Origin: an uncultured Bacteroides sp.
GTDB lineage: Bacteria; Bacteroidota; Bacteroidia; Bacteroidales; Bacteroidaceae
Direction of reading: 5' to 3'
NCBI GenBank assembly: GCA_900555635.1
Contig: USLU01000001.1
Location: 124,001-188,000 of the forward strand
DNA: 64,000 bases
The position numbers and the translations under genes are program-made. Shown here piece by piece: positions 40,928 to 51,006 of this stretch. Below the pieces are notes generated by a model. The model was not told where the DNA came from, ran no database searches, and saw only the letters and a list, made by a program, of their open reading frames with translations. Position 1 is the first letter of the stretch. Each line of letters starts with the position of its first letter.

Positions 40928-43105
40928 ATGAATGAGATGAGATTGTGGACCGGTCCGGTTAAGGGCGCCGCTTTATTCTTTGCAGCGGCTTTTTTCTGTA
41001 GTCAGGCAGTGGCACAGATAGAAGTAAAAAGAAGTTTTCCTTCTGAAAAGCGTATTACAGCTTTTGATAACACTACATTTTGCACAGCATTCCTGTCAAA
41101 TGGTTCTTTGTTTACTTTGCGTGATATCCCTGTCGCTGATTTGCGTGATATCGATCAAATCATCTTTAATCCTACAGGTAGCTCATTGGCTCTGTTGCGG
41201 GGAAAGAAAGAAATAAGTATTTATTCTTTCCGCGACCGTAATAAGAAAATGTTTGAGTTGAAGGAGAAACGTAAGGGACTGAAAGCAAGGAAAAATTTAA
41301 GTTTTGTATTGCCCGGCGAGTCTGGAGCTGAACTGATGAAAGATGCCTCAAAAGGGGATATCGTTTCCCTTGCCATGTGCTATGCAGCCGATGCACGTAA
41401 TTTTATTGCGTCCAATTCTCTGGGAGAAATCATTATTTATGATACCAAGGAATATTTGCCGCAAGCATATATTCAAGGAAAGGCTCCGGCTACCAAGTTG
41501 GCTATGAGTCCGAATAACTATTTTATAGCCGCCGGTACAGGTAAGAATATCGATATTTGGAATTTCCAGACTAAGGAGCTACGCAAGGCTATTCCTATGA
41601 CAGGCAATGTGACCGGTATGGATTTCTCCTCTGATGCATCCTTACTGGCTGTAGTAACCGATGATAACCGTCTTACAATTCTTGATACAAAGAACTGGGA
41701 GAAAATAGATATTTTCGACAAAATAGGAAGTAATTTATCTGCCCCCTCTTTCCATCCGGAAGGCAAATATGTAAGTGTAGTGAAAGACGGCAATGCTATT
41801 GTCGTTATGAACTTGAAGAATAGTACCGTAGAACAGACATTGGATGAACCGGGCGGTAGTGTAACAGGCAACCGTTTCTTTATGAATAAGCAGAATGGCG
41901 ATGTTTTTATGCTCACTAATCGTGCAAAAGGCCTGGTGTTTTGGGATGCGAACGGTTTGAATCCTTTCTTTGGTAAAATGATGAGCAAGGAAGTAGATGC
42001 CAAGATGAACGAATGGGTGAAGATGATGCAGGGTGAATCGATGGAAGACTATGCGATTCGTGTAAACGACGAAACCCGTTTGAAGCAGCAACAATTATTT
42101 GCCCAGGAAGTTGCTACAGCGTTGGCTGGCGATCGTGTTTCCATTGATAATCCTTTTGTCGGTGACTACGATGCTTCCAATAATATGTTGAACATCGGCT
42201 TTGATAAATTAGGTAGCATTGCTTTGGAAGTGCCTGCCGGTGAAGTTGGAGATTTCAAGGATGGCAAGAATTTGAAATTCGATAATGCAGTGTATGTATT
42301 GAATGACAAAGACGAATTTGAATTGGCATACGTGGAGGTACGTAATGAAACTACTAACAAAGTATACATCTACGATAACATAGGACGTACCAAACTGACT
42401 GCATTGGAAAGCGATGCCAACTTTGTGCCTTTGGAAGTAATGCAGCAAGCAAGTCGTGAAGAAGTTCAGCTGAAAGAAATCAAAGAAGCTGTTATCGAGG
42501 AGAAGAAGCAAGATAAGTTGATTACGGAGAATACCCAGATTGATGTAAGAACAGAAGTCGTTCCGGGTGTAGATGCCAATGGAAACAAAATTCTGAATTA
42601 TAAGGTGGGTTATCAATACGAAGTTATCAACAAGGAGTTCTCAGCTAAAGAAGACTTCCCGTCAGGCGGCTACAACATAGAACGTTCTAATGCGGCAATG
42701 TCTTTGATGAAGATTATTAAGAATGCTTTCGAAGGCGACTTCTCTAAGTATCTGGCCGAAGGCAAACAAGTAAAAGTGATAATTACCGGCTCGGCCGACG
42801 CCAGTCCTATTCGTGGTAAGATTGCCTACAACGGACAATATGGTGAATTTATTGATGAGCCTTATTATAAAGATGGCAATCTGGATAATATCACTGTAAC
42901 AAAAGCTTCCGGTATTACCAGCAATGAACAATTGGCTTTAATGCGTGCCGCGGGTGTAAAAGACTATGTAGCAAAGAATGTCAATACATTGGCTAATACA
43001 AAGAATGATTATGAATATCACGTGGAAGTAGCCAAAGAACGTGGTGGTGAGTTCCGTAAGATTAATGTAGAATTTGTAATTATGGATGCATTCCCGGTAA
43101 AATAA
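40928..43105 (+). CDS. Exported WD40-like propeller protein with OmpA-like tail
   Basis: A 725-aa secreted protein. A signal peptide ends near AVAQ. Residues about 35-370 form WD40/YVTN-like blades (repeated units such as LAMSPNNYFIAAGTGKNIDIW and MDFSSDASLLAVVTDDNRLTI). A helical region follows (EEVQLKEIKEAVIEEKKQDK), then a C-terminal domain (about 600-720) with VIITGSADASP and NEQLALMRAAGVKDYV, which recalls the OmpA GxxD...LSxxRAxxV pattern and could bind peptidoglycan. First of two genes in an operon with the caspase protein, 33 bp ahead of it. Likely periplasmic; role unknown. Confidence 0.85.
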   Translation: MNEMRLWTGPVKGAALFFAAAFFCSQAVAQIEVKRSFPSEKRITAFDNTTFCTAFLSNGSLFTLRDIPVADLRDIDQIIFNPTGSSLALLRGKKEISIYSFRDRNKKMFELKEKRKGLKARKNLSFVLPGESGAELMKDASKGDIVSLAMCYAADARNFIASNSLGEIIIYDTKEYLPQAYIQGKAPATKLAMSPNNYFIAAGTGKNIDIWNFQTKELRKAIPMTGNVTGMDFSSDASLLAVVTDDNRLTILDTKNWEKIDIFDKIGSNLSAPSFHPEGKYVSVVKDGNAIVVMNLKNSTVEQTLDEPGGSVTGNRFFMNKQNGDVFMLTNRAKGLVFWDANGLNPFFGKMMSKEVDAKMNEWVKMMQGESMEDYAIRVNDETRLKQQQLFAQEVATALAGDRVSIDNPFVGDYDASNNMLNIGFDKLGSIALEVPAGEVGDFKDGKNLKFDNAVYVLNDKDEFELAYVEVRNETTNKVYIYDNIGRTKLTALESDANFVPLEVMQQASREEVQLKEIKEAVIEEKKQDKLITENTQIDVRTEVVPGVDANGNKILNYKVGYQYEVINKEFSAKEDFPSGGYNIERSNAAMSLMKIIKNAFEGDFSKYLAEGKQVKVIITGSADASPIRGKIAYNGQYGEFIDEPYYKDGNLDNITVTKASGITSNEQLALMRAAGVKDYVAKNVNTLANTKNDYEYHVEVAKERGGEFRKINVEFVIMDAFPVK

Positions 43106-43138
43106 TTAGTATCGGATAATTGAAAAAACAGACTGGAT

Positions 43139-45901
43139 ATGAAGAAAATTTTCATACTGACAACCATTCTTTTGCTAGGAGCATTTGGAAAGGTGGTGGC
43201 ACAAGATGCCGCCACTGCTTCCAGCCGTGCTAACCAGCAATATGTGCTTTTTGAAAGTGAGCGTGATAAAGGAACAAATGTAACCGGCATGTATTCCTAC
43301 CTGCTGGATAGTTACACGTTGTTCATGAAGGTAGTAGAAGCATCGGATAACGGTCAGTATTTGAGTGGCGCCAAGAATCGTTTGCGTGCCATGTACCCTT
43401 ATTTATTGAATGGTGCTGTATACTATTCGGAGCAGAAGCAACCGGCTAAGGCGCTTGATTTTGCCGCTGCCTATATTGAAATGCCACAGTTGAAGATATT
43501 TCGTAGCGAATTGCTGCCTAAAGATAGTCGCTATGCTTCTGTGGTGTATTATGCAGCCGTGTCTGCCTATAACCTGCAAAAGTATTCTCAAGCATTGAAG
43601 TATTTTGAAGAATACCTGAATACGGGTACGGAGGCACAGGAAAAGGATTGTTACGTGTATATGAACATGATTTATCAGGCGCAGAAAAACTATGCTGAAC
43701 AAGAAAAGGTACTGGAGAAGGCTATTGCTAAATATCCGGTTTCTTTGGATTTTCTCTACAACTTGGTAAACGTGCATATTGCTACGAATAACATGCCCAA
43801 ACTGTTAAGTGCTATTGACCGTATTCTTGTAGTCGATCCTAATAATGACAAAGTGTTGCCCATCAAGGCACGTATCCTTGAACGCCAAGGTAAGAATACG
43901 GAGGCGCTTGATATCTACAAACGCCTGTATGCTTTGTATCCCAACAATTTTGAATTACTGACCGGGGTGGCACGTGCCAATTTTAATGTAGCAACGGAGA
44001 TAGTGAATAATGGTGCCACTATTGCTAACGATACTGAATATGCACTGGTACGCCAACGGGCTTCGGGTTATTTGTTGGATGCAAAAGACTTGTTCATGAA
44101 GATTTTAGAGAAGGAACCTTCTTCTAAGATGTATATGCAAGGATTGGCAGGTGTTTATCAGTATATGGATATGAAGTCCGAATATGAAGTTTTGACGAAG
44201 ATCATTTCAGACGGTGCCTCTTATACATCCTTCCCGTCCCGCCTACTGGCATATAACGATGCTCTGAAAAAGTCGCAGAGCGTGACTCAGCAGCAAGAAT
44301 CTGCTCCGGTGCCGGTAGAGCCTGCACAGTTGGTAATTCAAGTGGATGAGTTTACAGATGGTAATTCTAATAAGGTGATTGATGCGGGCGAGAGCTTTGC
44401 AGTACAATTCACTATCCAGAACAAGGGACAAGGAGATGCTTACAATCTTCGTCTCCGCTTATCCGAACAACAAGGATATGACGAATATTTTGATGGTCCT
44501 CGTGAATTGGATGGTGGTAATATTCCGGCAGGAACATCCAAGAAATACACATTCCGCTATCTGGTGAAAAAAGAAATGCCGACTGCTTTGGCAAAGATCA
44601 ATATCTATGCTTTCGAAGCAAACGGTTTTGATGCCGATCCGGCTGAGCTGATTGTCAATACGCAAGAATATGCTATGCCTCGCTTGCGGGTGGCAGACCA
44701 TCAATTCTTTGCATCCGAGGGCTCTTCTATCACTATCGGTAAGAATGGTAAACTGACGCTTGCTGTGCAGAATTTCGGTACAAAGACTGCTCGTAAGGTG
44801 AAATTAAACTTCAAGTTGCCCAATAATATCTTTACTACCGATAGTCCCGAAATGACCATCGACAGTATTGCTCCCGGCGACGTAGCAACACTGGACTATG
44901 GTTTCTTGGTAAACAAACGTTTCGATGGCGACTCTATTGCTGTTATGGTGAGCATCAGTGAGGATAGTCATTCTTCTAATTTGAATGAAGCCTATAAAGT
45001 GAAAGTAGGAGAATATCTTACTGCTTCCAGTTCTATTAAAATTAATGGAAATCTGGCTGCACGTAAGGTAGCCGCTAAAGACTACCAAATCGGTTTTAAG
45101 AGTGAACTGTTGGAAGATATTCCGGTGGGAGCAGTCAATCGCCATCGCTATGCTTTGGTAATAGGCAATGAAGATTATAGCATGACGGGTGCCAATGCCG
45201 AGATAAATGTGCCGTATGCGGTGAATGATGCAATGGTGTTCCGTGAATATTGCGTACGTACATTCGGTGTTCCCGATGGCCAGATTAAGATCGTGCCCAA
45301 TGCCACTGCCGGTATGATGCACGAGCAACTGGACTGGCTGGTAAATATGGCAAGCACTGATCCCGAAGCCGAATTGATATTCTACTATTCCGGTCATGGT
45401 AATAATGATGAGGCTACCAAAGAACCTTATCTGCTTCCGGTAGATATTACGGGTAAGAATATCCGTTTGGGAGTCTCACTTGCCGATTTGTATAAACGCT
45501 TGGCAACTTATCCCATTAAAGGTGCTTATGTATTCTTGGATGCTTGCTTTAGTGGTGGCTATAAGAGTGCCGCCCCTCTACTTGCCCAGAAAGGAGTACG
45601 TGTGGTACCGAAGGTTGGTTTGCCACAGGGACATACATTGAGTTTCTCGTCCAGTAGTGGCGACCAGACCTCCAGTGTATACCATGACAAGAAGCAGGGA
45701 TACTATACCTACTTCTTGATTAAAGCTATAAAAGATACCAAGGGAGATCTCACCATGAAGCAGTTGTTCGAGAAGACCAATGCCGAGGTGAAGAAAGCTA
45801 CAGCGTTGATTGGCAAGATGCAAGAACCTCAATATATGGCTTCGCCCGTGTGGACGGAATGGGAGGAGATCAAACTGAAAGCTCCTGTAGTACAGAAGTA
45901 A
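43139..45901 (+). CDS. Exported TPR and caspase-family (C14) protein
   Basis: A 920-aa protein. Signal peptide at the start (KKIFILTTILLLGAFGKVVAQ). TPR-like repeats run about 30-390 (YYAAVSAYNLQKYSQALKYFEEYL), then two immunoglobulin-like CARDB-type blocks (about 400-640). The C-terminal caspase-fold domain begins near 667 (HRYALVIGNEDY). The catalytic pair is H753 in YYSGHGN and C803 in DACFSG. It keeps the full caspase core with no truncation. Caspase-like enzymes cleave after basic or acidic residues; the S1 pocket is not decided here. It follows the propeller gene by 33 bp. Both partners carry signal peptides, so this is an envelope system, not a cytoplasmic defence one. Confidence 0.9.
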   Translation: MKKIFILTTILLLGAFGKVVAQDAATASSRANQQYVLFESERDKGTNVTGMYSYLLDSYTLFMKVVEASDNGQYLSGAKNRLRAMYPYLLNGAVYYSEQKQPAKALDFAAAYIEMPQLKIFRSELLPKDSRYASVVYYAAVSAYNLQKYSQALKYFEEYLNTGTEAQEKDCYVYMNMIYQAQKNYAEQEKVLEKAIAKYPVSLDFLYNLVNVHIATNNMPKLLSAIDRILVVDPNNDKVLPIKARILERQGKNTEALDIYKRLYALYPNNFELLTGVARANFNVATEIVNNGATIANDTEYALVRQRASGYLLDAKDLFMKILEKEPSSKMYMQGLAGVYQYMDMKSEYEVLTKIISDGASYTSFPSRLLAYNDALKKSQSVTQQQESAPVPVEPAQLVIQVDEFTDGNSNKVIDAGESFAVQFTIQNKGQGDAYNLRLRLSEQQGYDEYFDGPRELDGGNIPAGTSKKYTFRYLVKKEMPTALAKINIYAFEANGFDADPAELIVNTQEYAMPRLRVADHQFFASEGSSITIGKNGKLTLAVQNFGTKTARKVKLNFKLPNNIFTTDSPEMTIDSIAPGDVATLDYGFLVNKRFDGDSIAVMVSISEDSHSSNLNEAYKVKVGEYLTASSSIKINGNLAARKVAAKDYQIGFKSELLEDIPVGAVNRHRYALVIGNEDYSMTGANAEINVPYAVNDAMVFREYCVRTFGVPDGQIKIVPNATAGMMHEQLDWLVNMASTDPEAELIFYYSGHGNNDEATKEPYLLPVDITGKNIRLGVSLADLYKRLATYPIKGAYVFLDACFSGGYKSAAPLLAQKGVRVVPKVGLPQGHTLSFSSSSGDQTSSVYHDKKQGYYTYFLIKAIKDTKGDLTMKQLFEKTNAEVKKATALIGKMQEPQYMASPVWTEWEEIKLKAPVVQK

Positions 45902-45931
45902 TAAGTTATAGGATATAAGCTGTATACAATA

Positions 45932-45976
45932 AAAGAAGGGCAAGAACGGATTGAACTATCCGGCTTGCCCTTCTTT
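45932..45976. terminator. Bidirectional terminator between caspase gene and PiT
   Basis: AAAGAAGGGCAAG pairs with CTTGCCCTTCTTT, with a further CGGAT/ATCCG inner stem, between convergent genes, with A/T tracts on both sides. Confidence 0.8.
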
Positions 45977-45998
45977 AGTTGAGATGATATTAATTAAT

Positions 45999-48242
45999 TT
46001 ATTCTTCAGCTTGGAATTTGCGGCTCACTTTCATCAGGTTGGTGCTGTAAGTTACTACATTCTGAGCTTCCTGTATCATTGTCAGGTAAACCATGCTGAC
46101 TTTTATACTACCATTTTGCATCTGAATGCGTTGTAACTCTTCACGCTTCAAGTGAGCTAATTGTCCGTTTAGCTCATTGGCTTTTCGTATCTCCGTTTCC
46201 ATGCCTTCGTAGTCGTTGTTCTCCAATTTACGGCGGCAAACCTGAAGCAAATACGTGATGTCTTCCGTTACATCGGCAAACTCACCTTTCTGAATGGTAT
46301 CGAGCGGCTTGAAGTTGTTATCGATATGTTCCAGGCACGGTTCGCAAAGGCGTCCGACACTGTATACCAATTCACTCGCAAAGTCATTACCCTGGTAGTA
46401 ATAAAGCCCTTTTTCTAAGACTGTATTATTGTCCAGGCGGCACATGGCAAGTGTTCCTGTGCGCTTCATCTGTTTGATAAGTTGCTTTTCAAATTTCACA
46501 GAACCCATAGCACGGCGTAATCCACGAAGATTTTCATGCAGGAAAGAAGTGACGGTACGCTCGAAGTTCTCTTCAGTAAATTCTAATACCTTAGTCAGTT
46601 CTTCACGAGTATGTTTGCGTAATAACTCTAAAACTTCATCATTATCGTTACTCTGCATCAGTTGTTTCAAAGTCTCGTTGCCTTTTTCTTTTTCTTTGCG
46701 CTTCTTGTACATGACTTGGCTGCGTATCAGCATGAATATAGCCAAACCTATTAGAGCGATGATGGCAATTGTACCTCCGAAGTGAATCAGCATAGCTACA
46801 AAGAAACAGATGGTGAAGGCGGCTCCGGCTGTGATAAACCAGCCACCGATCACACTGAGTACACCGGTTATACGGAATACGGCAGAGTCACGTCCCCAGG
46901 CACGGTCGGCAAGCGAGGTACCCATGGCAACCATGAAAGTAACGTATGTGGTAGAAAGAGGAAGCTTTAAAGAGGTACCCAATGCAATGAGCAAACCTGC
47001 CAAAACCAGGTTGACTGATGCACGTACCAAGTCGAAGGCTGCACCATCGGCAATGATGGCTTCATCTTTCTGAAAACGTTGGTTAATCCAGTGTTTGGTA
47101 CGTTCGGGGGTTGCTTTAGAAATTCCATTAGCCATAGTCATGCTAATACGCACTAGTGTGCGTGCTATCGGAGTACTACCGAAAGTCTCTTCACCTTCGT
47201 CCTGGCGGGAGAGGTCAACAGATGTTTTGATAACATTGTGTGCTTTTTTCGACGTACAGAGAGCAAATACCATGATGGCGCCCGCTCCGAACAAGAAATA
47301 CCAAGGCGTTTTAGCCGGACCTAACAGTGAAGTCATCAGGAAGCCATCGGCTCCGGCAGACATTCCGTTGGTAGTATAATCGATAAAAGAAGAATAACCG
47401 GCAAGAGGTACACCGATAAAGTTTACCAAGTCGTTGCCGGCAAAGGCAAGTGCAAGGGCAAAAGTACCCAAAAGTACTACTACTTTAAAGATGTTTACTT
47501 TCAGCCAATGTAGAATCTGCATCAATATGGTGAAGAATACAAAGAAACAAAGGATAAGCAATCCGGTATTGTCCTGAATCCAATGCTTGTTATCGGCAGT
47601 CATGAAAGAGCTATCCTTCAAACCCTTAATCAACATAAAATAGATGATAGACGTAGCAGCGATACCACCAAATAGAGCAATGCTGTATTTCATCTTCTTT
47701 TTATAGTTGAAGGTAAATACGATACGAGCCAGCCATTGTACCAGCATACCGAAGAAGAACGCGATAGCTACGGAAAGGAATATACCCATGATTACGGATA
47801 ACGCCTTGTCGGTGTTGATGAGGTCGCCCATTCCCAATGAGTCGTTGCCATACACCTTGATGAGTGCCAGTGCAAAGGTTCCTCCTAATAGCTCAAATAC
47901 CATTGAGACTGTGGTAGAGGTGGGCATGCCCATCGTGTTGAATACATCCAGCAGTACTACATCCGTCAGCATTACAGCGAGCAGGATGCACATGATCTCG
48001 GCAAAGTAGAAATGTTCAGGTTGATAGATGCCATGTCGTGCAATGTCCATCATGCCATTACTGAGAGCTGCGCCTATAAAAACACCGATACCTGCAATGA
48101 ACAGTACGGTTTTAAAAGAAGCCGCCTTTGCACCGACAGCCGATTGGAGAAAATTAACCGCATCATTACTGACGCCCACCACGAGGTCGAATATCGCAAG
48201 GACAAACAGGAAGATTACGATTCCTAAGTAGATTGTTTCCAT
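45999..48242 (-). CDS. PiT-family inorganic phosphate transporter with PhoU-like tail
   Basis: A 747-aa inner-membrane transporter. The ATG at 48242 is chosen, as the upstream 20 codons read through an untranslated leader. The first half has the PiT signature GVSNDAVNFL..AVGAKAASF and GMPTSTTVSMVFELLGG; the second has AGNDLVNFIGVPLAG and LPLSTTYVTFMVAMGTS. From about 530 a soluble, helical C-terminal part follows (REELTKVLEFTEENFERTV...) like PhoU/PhoU-like coiled helices. It takes up phosphate with protons or sodium. It lies 136 bp downstream of ppk on the same strand, linking phosphate uptake and polyphosphate storage. Confidence 0.9.
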   Translation of the reverse strand: METIYLGIVIFLFVLAIFDLVVGVSNDAVNFLQSAVGAKAASFKTVLFIAGIGVFIGAALSNGMMDIARHGIYQPEHFYFAEIMCILLAVMLTDVVLLDVFNTMGMPTSTTVSMVFELLGGTFALALIKVYGNDSLGMGDLINTDKALSVIMGIFLSVAIAFFFGMLVQWLARIVFTFNYKKKMKYSIALFGGIAATSIIYFMLIKGLKDSSFMTADNKHWIQDNTGLLILCFFVFFTILMQILHWLKVNIFKVVVLLGTFALALAFAGNDLVNFIGVPLAGYSSFIDYTTNGMSAGADGFLMTSLLGPAKTPWYFLFGAGAIMVFALCTSKKAHNVIKTSVDLSRQDEGEETFGSTPIARTLVRISMTMANGISKATPERTKHWINQRFQKDEAIIADGAAFDLVRASVNLVLAGLLIALGTSLKLPLSTTYVTFMVAMGTSLADRAWGRDSAVFRITGVLSVIGGWFITAGAAFTICFFVAMLIHFGGTIAIIALIGLAIFMLIRSQVMYKKRKEKEKGNETLKQLMQSNDNDEVLELLRKHTREELTKVLEFTEENFERTVTSFLHENLRGLRRAMGSVKFEKQLIKQMKRTGTLAMCRLDNNTVLEKGLYYYQGNDFASELVYSVGRLCEPCLEHIDNNFKPLDTIQKGEFADVTEDITYLLQVCRRKLENNDYEGMETEIRKANELNGQLAHLKREELQRIQMQNGSIKVSMVYLTMIQEAQNVVTYSTNLMKVSRKFQAEE

Positions 48243-48332
48243 AAATATGTATTTTATTTCTGGCTGCAAAGGAACGAAATGCGTGTTGCAGGGAAATGTC
48301 ATACATATTACAGAAATGTTACAAAAGAACTG

Positions 48333-48400
48333 AAAGTTGAGAGCTGAAAGTTACTATGAGACATATTATATAGCGCAGCTAACTTTCAAGTCTCAACTTT
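48333..48400. repeat. Inverted repeat at the ppk 3' end
   Basis: Arms of 21 bp (48333-48353 and 48380-48400) match at 19 positions with a 26-nt spacer. The right arm covers the last codons and stop of ppk; the stem can form in the ppk mRNA before the PiT gene. Confidence 0.7.
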
Positions 48401-50451
48401 TTAGCAAGGTACTCGTAAAAACTATATTGCGAACGAATCTTTTCTTTTTGCGGTCGTGAAGATTTCCATCGGTTACGCAGATGATCGTCTACGAAACAAG
48501 CTTTCCGTTTATCGGATAGTTGGATAGATAGCATATCCGTTAGTTCTTCTTTTAGATCAGGATCTAAAATAGGAGTGACAGCCTCAATACGGCGATATAG
48601 ATTGCGACGCATCCAGTCCGGTGAACCGAGATAAATTTTGGGATTTCCACTATTGCCGAAATACCATACACGGGCATGTTCCAAGAATGTATCCACGATA
48701 CGGGTTATACGAATATTTTTGCTGTATGCTTGTCCGGGAATAAGGCAACAGATACCGCGGACAATCAAATCTATTTCAACACCTGCCTGAGATGCTTCGT
48801 AGAGACGGTTTATCATAGCAGGATCTTGCAAGGCATTCATTTTTAAGATAATTCTGCCACGTTTACCATTTTGTGCAAGCTCCATTTCATGGTCGATAAG
48901 GCGGTTTAATTCCGGTATCAGATTGAAGCGGGCTACCAGCAAACGGTGGAAGACCGGATTCTCTTTTCCTTGCAAGGTACGGAATAAATTATGCAAATCG
49001 TTCACAATAACGGAGTTGCAGGTGAATAGTCCGCAATCTGCATAGAGAGTAGCCGTCTTTTCATTAAAGTTACCCGTACTGATATACGCATAACTGGTCA
49101 GCTTATGTCCTTCTTTGTCACGGCGCAAGATAAGGGCTACTTTGGCATGTACCTTCAGCCCCGGTATACTATATATAATATTGATGCCGGCTGCTTTCAT
49201 CATTTCGGCAGTGGCAAGGTTGTTTTCTTCATCGAAGCGGGCTTTCAGCTCCACGAATACAGTGACCTTCTTTCCGTTTTGGGCGGCAGCTATCAAAGTG
49301 TTGATAACAGTTGAGTTTTCGGCTACCCGATATTGGGTTACCATGATTTCACGTACGGTAGGCTCGTGTACCGCTTCGTACAGGAAATGTATGAAGTGGT
49401 CGAAAGAATGGTAAGGATAATGCAGCAATAAATCCTTCTTCTCTACATAGCGGAAGATGGATTCGCGTTCGTCCAGGCACGTCAGTTTCATGGGCTGAGG
49501 TTTCTTGATAGGGCGCACGGTATGGTTAGGGTTGGGCAGATGACGTAAATCCTCCATATTGAGATGTTTGTCACCCGGTACCAACTCACGGCGATCTATG
49601 CGATAGGCATCTACCAGAAAATCAAGAAAGTCCTGAGGCATGGCACGGTCATATACGAAACGGCAGACTGCACCTATTTTACGTTTCTTTACCTTCGTCT
49701 TCACTTGCTCAATAATTTCAGAAGTGTTTGCGGCATCATCTATTAGGATATCCGCGTCACGGGAAATCTTGATACAATAACTGCTATCCACTTCATAACC
49801 AGGGAAGATGGTGTCAATATTGGCTTTGATTATATCTTCGATAAACATCAGGTAGTAATTCTTACCCACCTTAGGCAACTCGATGAAACGGGGGACTTTG
49901 CTATAGGGTAACTTCATCACAAAGTATTGGGTATGGTCGGGTGAATGTGCCGGTACATCCTTTAGATACAGACGTACGGCAAGATATAACCGGTTATCAC
50001 GCAGAAATGAAATAACCTTATCCTTGCTAACGGGCACAGGAGCCAGGTAAGGGAAGATTTCTTCTCTAAAGAAATTGCGCAGGAACTCTTTGTGGAAAGG
50101 CTCTACATTACGGCTTTGATAAAAGATGATATGATGTTTCCGTAAGGCTGGCAATATCTTTTGCTCATAGATGCGGATACGGTCTTCCATTTGACGGTTG
50201 ACTTCCTTATTGATGGCATCAACCAGTTCGATGGCAGATTGTACGGATTCTTCATCACTTTGGGCAGCGCCGGTAGCAACTGCTTTATGGTCTGCTACAC
50301 GAATCTTGTAGAACTCTTCTAAGTTTGACGAATATATAGAAATGAAGTTAATACGTTCGTACAGTGGCAATGTTTCGTCTTCGGCTTCCAATAATACCCG
50401 GTAGTTGAAAGACAGCCAGCTGATATCACGTTTAAAAAATCTGTTCTCCAT
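48379..50451 (-). CDS. ppk1: Polyphosphate kinase 1
   Basis: Makes polyphosphate from ATP and runs the reverse reaction; 690 aa, the usual length. It begins RFFKRDISWLSFNYRVL, with the typical MVTQYR region. The phosphorylated histidine is in IPGLKVHAKVALI, and the active-site tail shows STGNFNEKTATLYADCGLF and RGICCLIPG. It is the first gene of the ppk-PiT pair; its promoter overlaps that of the divergent phosphoesterase. Confidence 0.96.
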   Translation of the reverse strand: MENRFFKRDISWLSFNYRVLLEAEDETLPLYERINFISIYSSNLEEFYKIRVADHKAVATGAAQSDEESVQSAIELVDAINKEVNRQMEDRIRIYEQKILPALRKHHIIFYQSRNVEPFHKEFLRNFFREEIFPYLAPVPVSKDKVISFLRDNRLYLAVRLYLKDVPAHSPDHTQYFVMKLPYSKVPRFIELPKVGKNYYLMFIEDIIKANIDTIFPGYEVDSSYCIKISRDADILIDDAANTSEIIEQVKTKVKKRKIGAVCRFVYDRAMPQDFLDFLVDAYRIDRRELVPGDKHLNMEDLRHLPNPNHTVRPIKKPQPMKLTCLDERESIFRYVEKKDLLLHYPYHSFDHFIHFLYEAVHEPTVREIMVTQYRVAENSTVINTLIAAAQNGKKVTVFVELKARFDEENNLATAEMMKAAGINIIYSIPGLKVHAKVALILRRDKEGHKLTSYAYISTGNFNEKTATLYADCGLFTCNSVIVNDLHNLFRTLQGKENPVFHRLLVARFNLIPELNRLIDHEMELAQNGKRGRIILKMNALQDPAMINRLYEASQAGVEIDLIVRGICCLIPGQAYSKNIRITRIVDTFLEHARVWYFGNSGNPKIYLGSPDWMRRNLYRRIEAVTPILDPDLKEELTDMLSIQLSDKRKACFVDDHLRNRWKSSRPQKEKIRSQYSFYEYLAKKLRLES

Positions 50452-50476
50452 AATGCTAAGGTTAGTGATTACTTCC

Positions 50477-50484
50477 CAAATATA
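50477..50484 (-). promoter_or_regulatory. Bacteroides -7 element for ppk1
   Basis: TATATTTG on the minus strand, 26 nt before the ppk1 ATG at 50451. Confidence 0.55.
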
Positions 50485-50486
50485 GT

Positions 50487-50494
50487 TACCTTTG
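50487..50494 (+). promoter_or_regulatory. Bacteroides -7 element for the YfcE-type phosphoesterase
   Basis: TACCTTTG on the plus strand, 21 nt before the ATG at 50515. It lies just beside the ppk1 element, so the two promoters overlap back to back. Confidence 0.55.
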
Positions 50495-50514
50495 CAGATA
50501 TAAACAATAGAAAG

Positions 50515-51006
50515 ATGACAAAAGTTGGTTTATTATCAGATACGCATGCTTATTGGGACGAGAAGTACCTGCAATATTTCGAATCATGTGATGAAATATG
50601 GCATGCCGGTGATATCGGTTCATTGGAAGTGGCGCAGAAGTTAGCGGCATTCCGTCCTTTTCGTGCGGTATATGGCAATATAGACGGACAAGATATTCGC
50701 CAAATCTATCCGCAGACATTGCGTTTTACTGTAGATGGTGCAGAAGTGTTGATGAAACATATAGGTGGTTATCCGGGGAAATATGACCCTTCAATACAAG
50801 GCAGTATCCTGGTACATCCACCCAAGTTATTTATTAGCGGACATTCCCATATATTGAAGGTGAAATATGATAAAACGCTCGACATGCTCCACATCAATCC
50901 CGGAGCGGCGGGTATCTCCGGATTCCATCAGGTGCGTACAATGGTTCGCTTTGTTGTTGAAGATGGAGCATTCCGAGATCTTGAAGTGATAGAATTGGCA
51001 GGATAA
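50515..51006 (+). CDS. YfcE/MJ0936-type metallophosphoesterase
   Basis: A 163-aa calcineurin-fold phosphodiesterase. Metal-site motifs are LLSDTHAYWD (D and H), HAGDIG, YGNIDGQD in place of the common GNCD, and SGHSH. The family hydrolyses phosphodiesters such as bis-pNPP; the natural substrate is unknown. It is divergent from ppk1 with overlapping promoters, which may link it to phosphate metabolism. Confidence 0.9.
   Translation: MTKVGLLSDTHAYWDEKYLQYFESCDEIWHAGDIGSLEVAQKLAAFRPFRAVYGNIDGQDIRQIYPQTLRFTVDGAEVLMKHIGGYPGKYDPSIQGSILVHPPKLFISGHSHILKVKYDKTLDMLHINPGAAGISGFHQVRTMVRFVVEDGAFRDLEVIELAG

Noticed and set aside
44243..44704. Open frames on the opposite strand of the caspase gene
   Set aside because: They are shadows in a long coding region with no independent start signal or known product.
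40928..45901. Cytoplasmic anti-phage caspase system
   Set aside because: Both proteins carry signal peptides, and no sensor, nuclease or other defence gene is adjacent.
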